This document shows positions 1-9,885 of a stretch of 64,000 nucleotides of DNA, piece by piece (the first letter of the stretch is position 1; each line of letters begins with the position of its first letter). This DNA is from Acinetobacter sp. WCHA55 (GTDB lineage Bacteria > Pseudomonadota > Gammaproteobacteria > Pseudomonadales > Moraxellaceae). Made by a program: the position numbers and the translations under genes. The notes under the pieces are model-generated. The model was given only the letters and a program-made list of their open reading frames with translations, was not told where the DNA came from and did not search any database. Location: positions 372,001 to 436,000 of the forward strand of contig NZ_CP032286.1 of assembly GCF_002165305.2 (NCBI RefSeq), given 5' to 3'.

Positions 1-383
1 TACCTGACAGTGAAGACTTAAAAACCTTATTGAAGTGGGCGGTGGCAAAAGATAAATTTGTTATTTCGTTGTGTCATGGGCCAGCCGGCTTATTGGCAGC
101 CGCGGTTAATGAAGCCCCCGAGAACTATATTTTTAAAGGGTATAAAATGTGTGTTTTCCCCGATGCACTCGATCAAGGGGCAAACCTAGACATTGGTTAT
201 ATGCCGGGGGAGTTACCGTGGTTACTGGCAGATCGCTTAGAAAAGTTGGGTGTTGAAGTGGTCAATAAAGAGATGTCGGGACAGTGTATTCAAGACCGTA
301 AGTTAATTACGGGAGATAGTCCTTTGGCCTCAAATACTTTGGGTAAAATGGCTGCTCAAGCACTTTTGGCTGAAGTTCAGTAA
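1..383 (+). CDS. hchA: HchA-type glyoxalase III / protein deglycase, 3' end only
   Basis: The 5' part lies outside the window; the reading frame is open from the first bases and ends at a TAA at 381-383. The visible part contains the nucleophile elbow SLCHGP, whose Cys is the catalytic residue of the DJ-1/PfpI superfamily, followed by a segment with [12 protein letters not shown] and [14 protein letters not shown] motifs that closely resembles the C-terminal half of E. coli HchA (Hsp31). That family converts methylglyoxal to lactate without glutathione and acts as a stress chaperone or deglycase. The subfamily choice rests on the CVFPD...DIGYMPG segment, which small PfpI proteins lack. The gene is followed directly by a bidirectional terminator. 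Confidence 0.85.
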   Translation, partial: PDSEDLKTLLKWAVAKDKFVISLCHGPAGLLAAAVNEAPENYIFKGYKMCVFPDALDQGANLDIGYMPGELPWLLADRLEKLGVEVVNKEMSGQCIQDRKLITGDSPLASNTLGKMAAQALLAEVQ

Positions 384-398
384 AATTATATGCTTCAT

Positions 399-427
399 AA
401 AAAAGAGCGCCTAGGCGCTCTTTTTTA
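399..427. terminator. Bidirectional rho-independent terminator
   Basis: A-run, GAGCGCC-TA-GGCGCTC stem, then T-run. It lies between the convergent hchA-like gene and the acyl-CoA dehydrogenase and can serve both strands. Confidence 0.85.
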
Positions 428-445
428 TCGGTCTGATACTGTTAA

Positions 446-2269
446 TTAGTAATCAAAGCTAAAGTGTTCAGCAGCCAATGACGTCATGGTTTTTGAAGGA
501 TTGACCATTGCTTCAGCATGTCCTTGGGTACGTGGTAATAAACGTTCGAAATAGAAGTCTGCAACTTTAATTTTTGCTTTATAGAATTCAGGTGTTTCTT
601 GGCCTTCACCTGATGCCAATTTAGCAGAAGCTACAGCCGCTTGTTGAGCCCAGAAGTAAGCCATCATTACATAGCCCGAGAACATCAAGAAATCCACAGA
701 TGCAGATGACACAATGTCACGGTCTTTACGAGCCGCCAGCATGATGCGAACAGTTAAAGCATTCCATTGCGCGCAAAGCTTAGTTAAATCCCAAGCAAAA
801 CGACGCATGTATTTGTTGCGAGCATGTTGACCACAGAATTTCAGAATTTCAGCAGTGTAGTCGCGAATCACTTTACCTTTAGAGGTTAGCAGTACTTTAC
901 GACCAATTAAGTCCAGCGCTTGAACTCCTGTGGTGCCTTCATACAGTGTTGCAATACGTGCATCACGTGCAATTTGCTCCATGCCCCATTCTTTAATGTA
1001 GCCATGACCACCATAGACTTGCATACCGTGGTTTGCAGCTTCCAAGCCTAATTCAGTTAAGAAGCCTTTTAAAATTGGGGTATAGAAACCTAAGTGATCA
1101 TCATGTGCTTCAAATGCAGCAGTATCGCCACGCTCAAGCGCATCCGCCATTTTGTCGGCAATTTGTGCTGCATAATAAATCATTGAACGACCGCCTTCAG
1201 CAATCGCTTTTTGTGTGAGCAACATACGGCGAACGTCAGCATGGTGAATGATGGCATCAGCGACTTTTTCAGGGTCTTTCTTGCCAGAAAGTGCACGCAT
1301 TGACATACGTTCTTTGGCATATGGCAGTGCACCTTGGAAAGAAAGCTCAGCATGCGCAATGCCTTGAATTGCTGTACCAATACGTGCGGTGTTCATGAAG
1401 GTGAACATGGCATGTAAGCCTTTGTTTGGCTCACCAATCAAGTAACCGACAGCATTATCAAAGTTCAATACTGCGGTTGCAGAAGCACGAATCCCCATTT
1501 TATGTTCAATTGAACCACAGGTCACAGGGTTACGTTCACCGAGGCTGCTGTCTGCATTGACTAAGAATTTAGGCACAATGAACAGTGAAATTCCTTTGGT
1601 GCCTGCAGGTGCATCTGGAAGACGCGCAAGTACGATGTGAATGATGTTTTCAGTTAAATCTTGCTCACCCGCAGAGATGAAGATTTTAGTGCCTGAGATG
1701 TTATAAGTGCCATCAGCATTTGGTTCTGCTTTGGTCTTCACTTGCCCTAAGTCTGTACCACACTGTGGCTCAGTTAAACACATGGTGCCTGACCATGTAC
1801 CTGCTACCAAGTTCGGCATATACAGATTTTTCTGTTCGTCTGTACCAAACTGTAAAATGGTGTTCATACAGCCGATGCTTAAACCTGGATACATTTGGAA
1901 AGACCAGTTTGCTGTGCCCATCATTTCCGATTTAATCAGGTTTAATGATTGCGGTAGGTTCTGACCGCCAAATTCTTCAGGGAAAGACAAACCTTGCCAG
2001 CCACCTTGGACAAACTGGTCATAAGCGTCTTTGAAGCCTTTTGGTGTTTTTACTTCACCATTGTCGAAGGTACAACCTTCTTCATCACCTGATTGGTTTA
2101 AAGGAGATAAAATATTTTCACAAAAATCTGCTGCGCCTTCTAAGATCATATCTACCGTATCAGCGTCGGCAGCCTCACCATTCGATAGGGTTTGATAATG
2201 TGCAGGATAGTCCAGCACTTCATTCATTAAGAAGCGAATATCATGTAAGGGAGCTTTATATGCAGGCAT
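446..2269 (-). CDS. Acyl-CoA dehydrogenase, large (about 600 aa) type
   Basis: 607 aa flavoprotein that oxidises an acyl-CoA to the 2-enoyl-CoA. It has a short N-terminal helical extension (about residues 1-40), then the usual N-terminal, middle (CLTEPQCGTDLG, about residue 165) and C-terminal domains, plus the extra C-terminal region typical of the 600-residue class that includes DmdC (3-methylmercaptopropionyl-CoA dehydrogenase) and several Pseudomonas fatty-acyl-CoA dehydrogenases. The catalytic Glu is seen in LYEGTTGVQA. The ATG at 2269 has an AGGA about 8 nt upstream. No beta-oxidation partner is adjacent, so the substrate (medium or long chain fatty acyl, or methylthiopropionyl) cannot be decided here. 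Confidence 0.9.
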   Translation of the reverse strand: MPAYKAPLHDIRFLMNEVLDYPAHYQTLSNGEAADADTVDMILEGAADFCENILSPLNQSGDEEGCTFDNGEVKTPKGFKDAYDQFVQGGWQGLSFPEEFGGQNLPQSLNLIKSEMMGTANWSFQMYPGLSIGCMNTILQFGTDEQKNLYMPNLVAGTWSGTMCLTEPQCGTDLGQVKTKAEPNADGTYNISGTKIFISAGEQDLTENIIHIVLARLPDAPAGTKGISLFIVPKFLVNADSSLGERNPVTCGSIEHKMGIRASATAVLNFDNAVGYLIGEPNKGLHAMFTFMNTARIGTAIQGIAHAELSFQGALPYAKERMSMRALSGKKDPEKVADAIIHHADVRRMLLTQKAIAEGGRSMIYYAAQIADKMADALERGDTAAFEAHDDHLGFYTPILKGFLTELGLEAANHGMQVYGGHGYIKEWGMEQIARDARIATLYEGTTGVQALDLIGRKVLLTSKGKVIRDYTAEILKFCGQHARNKYMRRFAWDLTKLCAQWNALTVRIMLAARKDRDIVSSASVDFLMFSGYVMMAYFWAQQAAVASAKLASGEGQETPEFYKAKIKVADFYFERLLPRTQGHAEAMVNPSKTMTSLAAEHFSFDY

Positions 2270-2470
2270 GTGTGTAATCCTAATTTAGAAATAGTATTGG
2301 ATTATTTAAATCGATCATTTCATTATTCATACATCGTATCAAAATACATTGATAGATCCGACTTGAGAAAATGTCAGAAAAGCGAATTGGTAGATAAAAT
2401 CATCAATCTAAAAAGACAGTTCTGTTACACTGACTCGATGGTCTTTTGATCATGTACTTTTTTAATAAAC

Positions 2471-2476
2471 TATAAT
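2471..2476 (+). promoter_or_regulatory. Putative -10 element of the large lipoprotein gene
   Basis: A perfect TATAAT lies 25 bp before the ATG at 2501. The best -35 match (TTGATC, 2446-2451) is 19 bp away, longer than ideal, so only the -10 is proposed. Confidence 0.4.
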
Positions 2477-2500
2477 TAACTCAGGTTTTCAGCAAGTATT

Positions 2501-4918
2501 ATGCGCTTAAAATATATAACACTTTGTTTATTGGGTTTGAGTATCAGTGGGTGTACTCAGCATGTCATTAAATCCAATGCCTCTTCAGATCAGCAGTTGG
2601 GGCAACAAGCTACGCATGGCCTTAATGCCATGTTTGAAAATGCTAGCTATGATTTTAAAGGTCAGTTTTCTATTCAATCTGACTTTAATTTTAATGAACC
2701 CAAGACAAATTCTAAGTCGAATACTCAGTCAAATGGGGCTAATTTAGACCCAGAGTTGAAAAAGCAGTTAGATCAATTATTAAAAAATCAAAAGATTTCG
2801 TTTACAGCCAAAGAAAAACAAGCTTTGTATGATGCTCTTGCGCGTGAACAAAATCCGTATGCATCGCTGTATGGCAGTGGTGAATCACGTTCAGCTCGCA
2901 CGCAAATTGCAGAATCATTGGTGAATTTACTCAATGATTTACAGTTTAGTTATCAAGGCTCTGTGCATTTCCGTCAAAAATTGGCGGCATTAACTTTACA
3001 GTTAAGTTATCAAAAACCAACCCTACAAGTGCAAGCACAGTTGCCGATGGTGGTTGATTTTAATGATTATAAGTTTTACACCAACTACTTTGCTTTTATG
3101 CCGTTCATGGTGAACCGTGAAAGTCAGGATCGTTTTGCCTACATTGACTTTTCTAAGCATAAAGATGCATTTGGCCATATTGATTTTAAGAAATTTGCAG
3201 AATATTTAAAGCAAATGAATGCCTTACCTTATGCATTGGCAGAGCCAAATCAGGTGCATAGTGTGGATTTAAGCAAGTCAGAAAAAGAAGCGGGGCTAAG
3301 CAAAAAAATTCGCTATATGGGTGACTTAGAAACAGCACAAGTACAATTGGGCTTATTTGAATACGTCAATAAACTGCACTATACCCAACAGATACAAGCT
3401 TTTGATGCTGAGAGTCTGATCGAAGACGCTGCTAAAACGCCAAGCGCAGCGGATGTGGCAGCAGAAGCGGCTGATGCAGCCGAGATGGCTGCAAGTAGTG
3501 CAAGTGAAGACCCAGCCTATGATTCACTCGAACGTGTTAGTCATTTGGTAAACCAAAAAATGCAGAAACTGAGTGGTTATGGGCATAGTGATGAACAAGA
3601 AATTGTTGTAGGTGTCACCGCCGATGCTACGGTTGATGCAGCAGCAGATGTGGCTTATGCGCAAGCCACGACAGAAGATGCTGATGATACAGCAACTGAA
3701 GTGTCTACTTCTGCAGCACCCAATACACTGTCTGAAGAAGCTTGCGATGCTCTCATCAACAGCAAGAACATTCCTATTGGTAAAGTGACCGCATGCCGTG
3801 ATTATCAAGATATTGATGTACTTGCACCTAAAGTAACCAATGAATCTGTAGATGAAGAGAGCTTTGGACAAGCGGCGACCAATGTTTTGGAAGCGTTGAA
3901 GCCACTCTTTACTGCGTATCAAACAGAACAACTGGTAGATGCACAAAGCTTTAGACAGCTTTGGCAAAAACATCAGGCTGAAATTACACCGATAATGGCA
4001 CAACTGGGTAGCGAGCGTTCACCGTTTGTGATGGATGTTGGACTCGATCAAAAAGGTCGTGCACAGAACATGGATTACAACATTGTGATTAGCGATGAGC
4101 AAATTGGTAAGCTACAAATTAAGAGCACCAATCAGGTGTTTAATTATGGCAGTGCGACAACGATTGACCGTCAAGCATTAAGAAATGCGAAATCGATTGA
4201 GGAAGTGTCTAAAGGTTCACTGCTGGAAAATGTAGTGAAAGGCATGCTGGGTCCGTTAGGGGCAGATTCATCAAGTACAGAGAGCGCATCATCAAGCATA
4301 ACAGAATTACCTAAGTCTATTTCAGATTATTATCAGCAGGCAGCACAGCAAAGCTATGCACGTCAGCATTCTGAAGTCAAAGCGTACCAAGCGGTATTTG
4401 CTTTGATGTTTGCTGCACAGCGTCCAGAATATATTCGTTACTATAGCTCAGCGACCATCAATGAAATTTCAGAAGTGTATGCCTACGAGTTCATGGATAT
4501 TGCAGAGCTGAAGGGTGCAGCACTTAAACGTCTGAATCAGTTACGTCAAAAACATGCTTTACAATATGAACAAGACTTTGACGAGTTGGGCGAACGTGTC
4601 GCGAATATTGTTGAAGATGCCCTAGACGAAGCACAAGAAAGTCAGCAATGGAAAGACTTGGTTAAAAAATACAAGACCAAGCAGGCACTCTTCGCACATG
4701 TTTATCAAGACAAATTTACCGATACTTATGAAATTGACCAAGAGCAGAGCGCATATTTGACTCAGACTGCACAAGTCCTTGCTAAAGCATTTGCAGATGA
4801 TTTAAAAGGTCAATTGACAGAAAAATCGTTGCAAGGTTTGAAGCTTGAACATGATGACTTCTTTAGCGACTCGATTTATTACGAGACCTATAAGGCTGTA
4901 CAGAAACACATGAACTAA
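2501..4918 (+). CDS. Large lipoprotein of unknown function
   Basis: 805 aa. The N-terminus is a lipoprotein signal with lipobox SISGC, so Cys18 would be lipidated. Residue +2 is Thr, which under the Lol rule favours the outer membrane. The mature protein is hydrophilic and mostly predicted helical, with two low-complexity Ala/Asp/Glu-rich linkers (about residues 310-336 and 367-407) dividing it into an N-terminal and a C-terminal part. I see no enzyme motif and do not recognise the family; it is likely a genus-restricted envelope protein. It is transcribed alone: a TATAAT lies upstream and a strong terminator follows. ATG 2501 is the only start that keeps the signal peptide. Confidence 0.8.
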   Translation: MRLKYITLCLLGLSISGCTQHVIKSNASSDQQLGQQATHGLNAMFENASYDFKGQFSIQSDFNFNEPKTNSKSNTQSNGANLDPELKKQLDQLLKNQKISFTAKEKQALYDALAREQNPYASLYGSGESRSARTQIAESLVNLLNDLQFSYQGSVHFRQKLAALTLQLSYQKPTLQVQAQLPMVVDFNDYKFYTNYFAFMPFMVNRESQDRFAYIDFSKHKDAFGHIDFKKFAEYLKQMNALPYALAEPNQVHSVDLSKSEKEAGLSKKIRYMGDLETAQVQLGLFEYVNKLHYTQQIQAFDAESLIEDAAKTPSAADVAAEAADAAEMAASSASEDPAYDSLERVSHLVNQKMQKLSGYGHSDEQEIVVGVTADATVDAAADVAYAQATTEDADDTATEVSTSAAPNTLSEEACDALINSKNIPIGKVTACRDYQDIDVLAPKVTNESVDEESFGQAATNVLEALKPLFTAYQTEQLVDAQSFRQLWQKHQAEITPIMAQLGSERSPFVMDVGLDQKGRAQNMDYNIVISDEQIGKLQIKSTNQVFNYGSATTIDRQALRNAKSIEEVSKGSLLENVVKGMLGPLGADSSSTESASSSITELPKSISDYYQQAAQQSYARQHSEVKAYQAVFALMFAAQRPEYIRYYSSATINEISEVYAYEFMDIAELKGAALKRLNQLRQKHALQYEQDFDELGERVANIVEDALDEAQESQQWKDLVKKYKTKQALFAHVYQDKFTDTYEIDQEQSAYLTQTAQVLAKAFADDLKGQLTEKSLQGLKLEHDDFFSDSIYYETYKAVQKHMN

Positions 4919-4923
4919 TCTGA

Positions 4924-4955
4924 AAAAAAGAACCTCTACGGAGGTTCTTTTTTAT
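4924..4955. terminator. Bidirectional rho-independent terminator
   Basis: AAAGAACCTC-TACG-GAGGTTCTTT hairpin flanked by A- and T-runs, between the convergent lipoprotein gene and aroE. Confidence 0.85.
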
Positions 4956-4961
4956 TTGCGT

Positions 4962-5750
4962 TTATAAAAAATCTTTAAGATTAGGTTTGACGCCATTCCA
5001 AATCGAAAAAGATTCAATCGCCTGACCAACGAGCATGCCATAGCCTTCAGAAGTGGGTACACCGCGAGCTTTGGCTTGATCTAAAAAGGTCGAAGGTTTG
5101 CCATAGGCCATTTCATAAGCATGTTGAAATTGCAAAGCTTCAGGCAGAACTAAGACATCGCCACTTAGGCTGGCTGAGGTTGCATTAATCACCAAATCAA
5201 ACAGACCTTCGAGTGCATCTAAGCCGATGGCTTGGAGTTCAGCTTGTGGGACAGTCGACGCTAAGTCACTCACCAGTTGTTCTGCACGGGCAAGGGTACG
5301 ATTGGCAATCACAATTTTTTTCACCCCTGCTTGCACCAGTGGATAAATAACACCGCGAGTTGCACCACCTGCACCGATGATCAATACATCAGTTTGCTCT
5401 AAGTTCCAGTCTAAAGCATGAATGGCATCGACTAAGCCCTGTCCATCGGTGTTGTCTCCATGCAGTTGACCATCGACCATCCATAAAGTATTCACAGCTT
5501 TTGCAATTTTAGCGCGTTCAGTGAGGACTGCGCAGGCGGCAAAGGCTTGTTCTTTAAATGGCACAGTGACATTAAGACCAATGCCATCCTGCGAGAAGAA
5601 TTCTTGGATGTTGGCAAGGAAGCCATCCAGTGGTGCAAGACGTTTACTGTAGTTGAGGTCGAGCCCCATTTTTTGTGCAAAGGCATGGTGAAGTTCAGGT
5701 GAGCGAGACTGCTCAATTGGGTTGCCAATGACAGCGAATTGTTTGCTCAT
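4962..5750 (-). CDS. aroE: Shikimate dehydrogenase
   Basis: 262 aa, NADPH-dependent reduction of 3-dehydroshikimate to shikimate, the fourth step of aromatic amino-acid synthesis. Visible motifs are the substrate site GNPIEQSRSP near the N-terminus, NVTVPFKEQAF with the catalytic Lys, NTDGQGL with the catalytic Asp, the Rossmann loop GAGGATRG, NRT for NADP phosphate, and GYGMLVGQA near the C-terminus. I place the start at the ATG at 5750 (MSKQFAVIGNP), which matches the family's N-terminus; an in-frame upstream codon at 5792 would add 14 unrelated residues. The next gene upstream on the same strand is a small membrane protein and then hemF. Confidence 0.95.
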   Translation of the reverse strand: MSKQFAVIGNPIEQSRSPELHHAFAQKMGLDLNYSKRLAPLDGFLANIQEFFSQDGIGLNVTVPFKEQAFAACAVLTERAKIAKAVNTLWMVDGQLHGDNTDGQGLVDAIHALDWNLEQTDVLIIGAGGATRGVIYPLVQAGVKKIVIANRTLARAEQLVSDLASTVPQAELQAIGLDALEGLFDLVINATSASLSGDVLVLPEALQFQHAYEMAYGKPSTFLDQAKARGVPTSEGYGMLVGQAIESFSIWNGVKPNLKDFL

Positions 5751-5851
5751 CGCACCAAATCCATGTGAGAAATGCTGTTCAATATACGGCAAATTACATG
5801 CAGGCTAAAGCAATCAGTGGTTTTTTTATCAACAGAGAAAAGAAAAGCGGC

Positions 5852-6058
5852 TTACGGATTACAGATGCTGTGAATCGTATCAAACAATAATTTTGCTGCG
5901 GTCAGGGTTAAGCCGATACCTGCAAGGACGGTGATGCTGATGGATGCATTGTCATTAAACGCACTTTCCGAAAAAATCGTGGTACTGATCGAGCTTAGCA
6001 ACACAATAGCAAAGCAGAAAAGAACCATGGTGGTCGAGCTAACTCTTTTTGCGAACAT
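5852..6058 (-). CDS. Small two-helix membrane protein, unknown
   Basis: 68 aa from an ATG at 6058 with GAGG 8 nt upstream; a GTG at 6079 would add 7 residues but has no ribosome site. It has two hydrophobic segments (about residues 10-28 and 40-58) separated by a short polar loop. No known family recognised. It lies on the same strand between hemF and aroE. The good ribosome site and membrane topology favour a real gene, but there is no motif to confirm this. Confidence 0.5.
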   Translation of the reverse strand: MFAKRVSSTTMVLFCFAIVLLSSISTTIFSESAFNDNASISITVLAGIGLTLTAAKLLFDTIHSICNP

Positions 6059-6343
6059 GTTTGGGGCCTCATAGAACACAAAGGAGGATATTAAATATTG
6101 ATGTCATTAAAATGAATGTATTGCAAATGACTTAATTTAGCTTACGGTTTTCGTGAATTCAAAAGAACCCAATAGCTGTGTTAAACCTGTGACAATGCTT
6201 TAATAAATGCAAAGAAATGACGCTTTGTGTAGTCGTTATTCTACGGGGAATTGATCAGGAAATATATAAAATTTAATGGATAAGCTGCCCTAATCTGGTG
6301 AAAAGGGCATGCGTGGGGGATTTAGAATTGTAAGTCTGTGTGT

Positions 6344-7321
<978 letters not shown>

Positions 7322-7542
7322 TCAAAACATAAAATAGCAAAAAGATTAAGAATATTTTCCGAAGAGTCCTACCGCAGTATTCGATGTCGTGAAGCATTTT
7401 AAAATGAAATGTTGCTATGTGAAAAATAACCTGACTAATTCGCTAGGTTGAATTCTGATTCTAAGCTCAGCAGAATAACCCAAGTACAGACCCGAGTTTG
7501 GCGATGCAGAATGGGCTGCATCTTCTGAATGCGGAAAAGCTG

Positions 7543-8916
7543 ATGGTAAATATGCGCGATTCATTGATTCAAAAATACAATGTTCCTGGTCCACGTTATA
7601 CCAGTTATCCAACGGTGCCGTATTGGGAAGAGGCGCAGTTTTCCTTAGAGCAATGGAAACAGACGCTGAAAACATCGTTTGTTGAATCGAATTCGACTGA
7701 AGGCATCAGTCTGTATATTCATCTGCCTTTTTGCGAAAGTCTCTGTACTTTTTGTGGCTGCCATAAACGTGTGACTAAAAAGCATGAGATGGAGCAGCCT
7801 TATATTCAGGCGGTTTTAAAGGAATGGTCGCTGTATTGTGACTTGCTTGAAGACAAACCGCGCATTAAAGAAATTCATTTGGGTGGAGGGACGCCCACTT
7901 TCTTTTCTCCAGCGCATTTAACTCAATTGATTGAAGGTATTCTTGCGCAAGCAGAGATTGCTGAACAATATGAGTTTAGCTTTGAAGGGCATCCCAACAA
8001 TACCACACGGGCGCATTTGCAAGCCTTGTATGACCTAGGCTTTCGCCGTGTCAGTTATGGGGTGCAGGATTATAATGAAACGGTTCAAAAAGCCATTCAT
8101 CGGATACAGCCTTTTGAACATGTCGAGCAAGTGACGCAGTGGGCACGTGAAATAGGCTATAGCTCAATTTCACATGATTTGGTCTTTGGTTTACCTTTTC
8201 AAAACTTAGATGATGTCCTCAACACCATTGATCAAACCAATCGTTTACGTCCAGACCGTTTGGCCTTTTATAGTTATGCGCATGTGCCTTGGATTAAGGG
8301 CAATGGACAGCGTGGTTTTAAAGACCATGATGTGCCGAAAGACGAAATAAAACGCCAGTGCTATGAAGAAGGAAAGAATAAATTACTGGCACAGGGATAT
8401 CATGAAATTGGCATGGATCACTTTGCTTTAGAAAGTGATGCGATGTACCAATCATTTCAGGCAGGCACTTTGCATCGCAATTTTATGGGCTACACCGCTT
8501 CGAAAACCCAAGTGATGATTGGTTTAGGGCTTTCCTCAATCAGCGACAGTTGGTATAGCTTTGCGCAAAATGAAAAAAAACTCGAAGATTATTATGCGAG
8601 ACTCGAAAACAATGAAATTCCTGTCTATCGTGGGCATATTTTAAGTGCCGAAGATCTGATGATTCGTCGTCATATTTTAAATTTGATGTGTGGCTTTCAA
8701 ACGTCGTGGGCAGAACCAGAGATGCAATTTCCAGAATTGGTTGAGGTCTTGGGACAACTGGAAGAAATGCAGGACGATGGTTTATTAGAGATTAAGCCAC
8801 AAAGTATACGGGTGACTGAGCAAGGCAAAGCCTTTGTACGCAATATTTGTATGGCGTTTGATTTGCATTTAAAACGCCGCCGACCCGAGAGTCGTATTTT
8901 CTCCATGACCATCTAA
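7543..8916 (+). CDS. hemN: Oxygen-independent coproporphyrinogen III oxidase (radical SAM)
   Basis: 457 aa from ATG 7543; upstream in-frame TTG/ATG codons at 7498/7504 would add residues absent from the family. The radical-SAM cluster motif is CESLCTFCGC (CxxxCxxC plus the extra Cys typical of HemN). GPRYTSYP near the N-terminus, GGGTPT, GVQDYN, YGLPFQN-like residues (FGLPFQN) and GMDHFAL follow the HemN pattern, and the C-terminal HemN domain is present (RNICMAFD). It makes protoporphyrinogen IX using SAM when oxygen is low. The Glu-containing stretch FEGHPNNTT differs from the EVDPRE of E. coli HemN. It stands divergent from hemF, so one haem step is covered in both oxic and low-oxygen conditions. 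Confidence 0.93.
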   Translation: MVNMRDSLIQKYNVPGPRYTSYPTVPYWEEAQFSLEQWKQTLKTSFVESNSTEGISLYIHLPFCESLCTFCGCHKRVTKKHEMEQPYIQAVLKEWSLYCDLLEDKPRIKEIHLGGGTPTFFSPAHLTQLIEGILAQAEIAEQYEFSFEGHPNNTTRAHLQALYDLGFRRVSYGVQDYNETVQKAIHRIQPFEHVEQVTQWAREIGYSSISHDLVFGLPFQNLDDVLNTIDQTNRLRPDRLAFYSYAHVPWIKGNGQRGFKDHDVPKDEIKRQCYEEGKNKLLAQGYHEIGMDHFALESDAMYQSFQAGTLHRNFMGYTASKTQVMIGLGLSSISDSWYSFAQNEKKLEDYYARLENNEIPVYRGHILSAEDLMIRRHILNLMCGFQTSWAEPEMQFPELVEVLGQLEEMQDDGLLEIKPQSIRVTEQGKAFVRNICMAFDLHLKRRRPESRIFSMTI

Positions 8917-8928
8917 TATGATTGGAGT

Positions 8929-8964
8929 GCTCTAAGTCGCCCTTTAAAAAAGCAGGCTTAGAGC
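8929..8964. terminator. Possible terminator between convergent hemN and ribA
   Basis: Inverted repeat GCTCTAAG (8929-8936) and CTTAGAGC (8957-8964) with a 20-nt loop; the trailing T-run is short. A weak candidate. Confidence 0.4.
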
Positions 8965-8977
8965 ATGTTTTCAACGT

Positions 8978-9580
8978 TTAAAAATCATCTTTCTTGTACA
9001 AGTGCGCCATGCGCTCATGTTTGGTCTTTAAATATTCTTCATTGAAGGGATTTAAACCAACCGTCAATGGTACACGATCCACCACATTGATCCCTTGTTC
9101 TTGCAGTGCTGCAATCTTCAGTGGATTATTGGTAATCAAGCGCACCTGTTGAATCTTCAGATGATTCAGCATAATGCTGACCATGTCATAACGACGCGCA
9201 TCGGCAGGTAAGTTGAGCATGAGATTGGCATCAACAGTGTCATGCCCTTGGTCTTGTAGCGCATAAGCACGAATTTTATTGGTGAGACCAATGCCACGAC
9301 CTTCTTGACGCAAATACAGAATCACCCCTTGTCCAGCTTCATTAATCAGTTTTTGAGTGGCCTGCAATTGTGGGCCACAGTCACACTTTAAGGACGCAAA
9401 GGCATCGCCTGTGAGACATTCTGAATGAACACGGACTAAAACGGGTTCTGTGATCGGCTGATCGAGACCTTTTGAGAGTGCAACATGTTCTTCACCGGTC
9501 TTAGGATCTTGAAATACGGTGATGTTAAACTCACCAAAAGCAGTCGGTAAACGGGATGTAGCAACAAATTCAATCGGCAC
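8978..9580 (-). CDS. ribA: GTP cyclohydrolase II
   Basis: 200 aa stand-alone RibA, the first committed step of riboflavin synthesis (GTP to 2,5-diamino-6-ribosylamino-4-pyrimidinone 5'-phosphate). The zinc ligands appear in [18 protein letters not shown]. The catalytic and substrate-binding block is [11 protein letters not shown], followed by DARRYD and LITNNPLKI. Length matches the E. coli enzyme (196 aa), and there is no fused RibB domain. It is monocistronic and convergent with hemN. The start ATG at 9580 begins [13 protein letters not shown], the usual N-terminus of the family. Confidence 0.95.
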   Translation of the reverse strand: MPIEFVATSRLPTAFGEFNITVFQDPKTGEEHVALSKGLDQPITEPVLVRVHSECLTGDAFASLKCDCGPQLQATQKLINEAGQGVILYLRQEGRGIGLTNKIRAYALQDQGHDTVDANLMLNLPADARRYDMVSIMLNHLKIQQVRLITNNPLKIAALQEQGINVVDRVPLTVGLNPFNEEYLKTKHERMAHLYKKDDF

Positions 9581-9799
9581 AGCTAAACCTGTAAATAGTT
9601 CAGAAATTGGCTAAAGTATAGCGTAATGCATCGACATTGGTAGAATTGCATCCATGAATTTATGCAGAAGATTTTCTTTTTTGTATAAAGCGAACGATAA
9701 TAGTTGATAAATAGTAAGATTATTCAGGATAATCACCTGCACTAAACGAACACCCAGTGAGAGCACTGCTCAAAACTGCATCGCTAGAAATATGGCTGA

Positions 9800-9828
9800 T
9801 TGAAGGTGATAGCATTCGACGATATGAT
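9800..9828 (+). promoter_or_regulatory. Putative sigma-70 promoter of dxs
   Basis: TTGAAG (9800-9805), 17-bp spacer, TATGAT (9823-9828), 57 bp before the dxs start. It lies in the 305-bp ribA-dxs divergent gap, in which I see no other clear element. Confidence 0.5.
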
Positions 9829-9885
9829 CGAATTACCCATTTGACCTAGCTAGATTTGCCAGGCTTTAGAAGGCTTTGCCATATT

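Noticed and set aside
3524..4003. 159-residue Cys/Ile-rich frame on the minus strand in the lipoprotein gene
   Set aside because: Lies opposite the Ala/Glu-rich linkers of a clear plus-strand gene; composition is typical of an antisense shadow.
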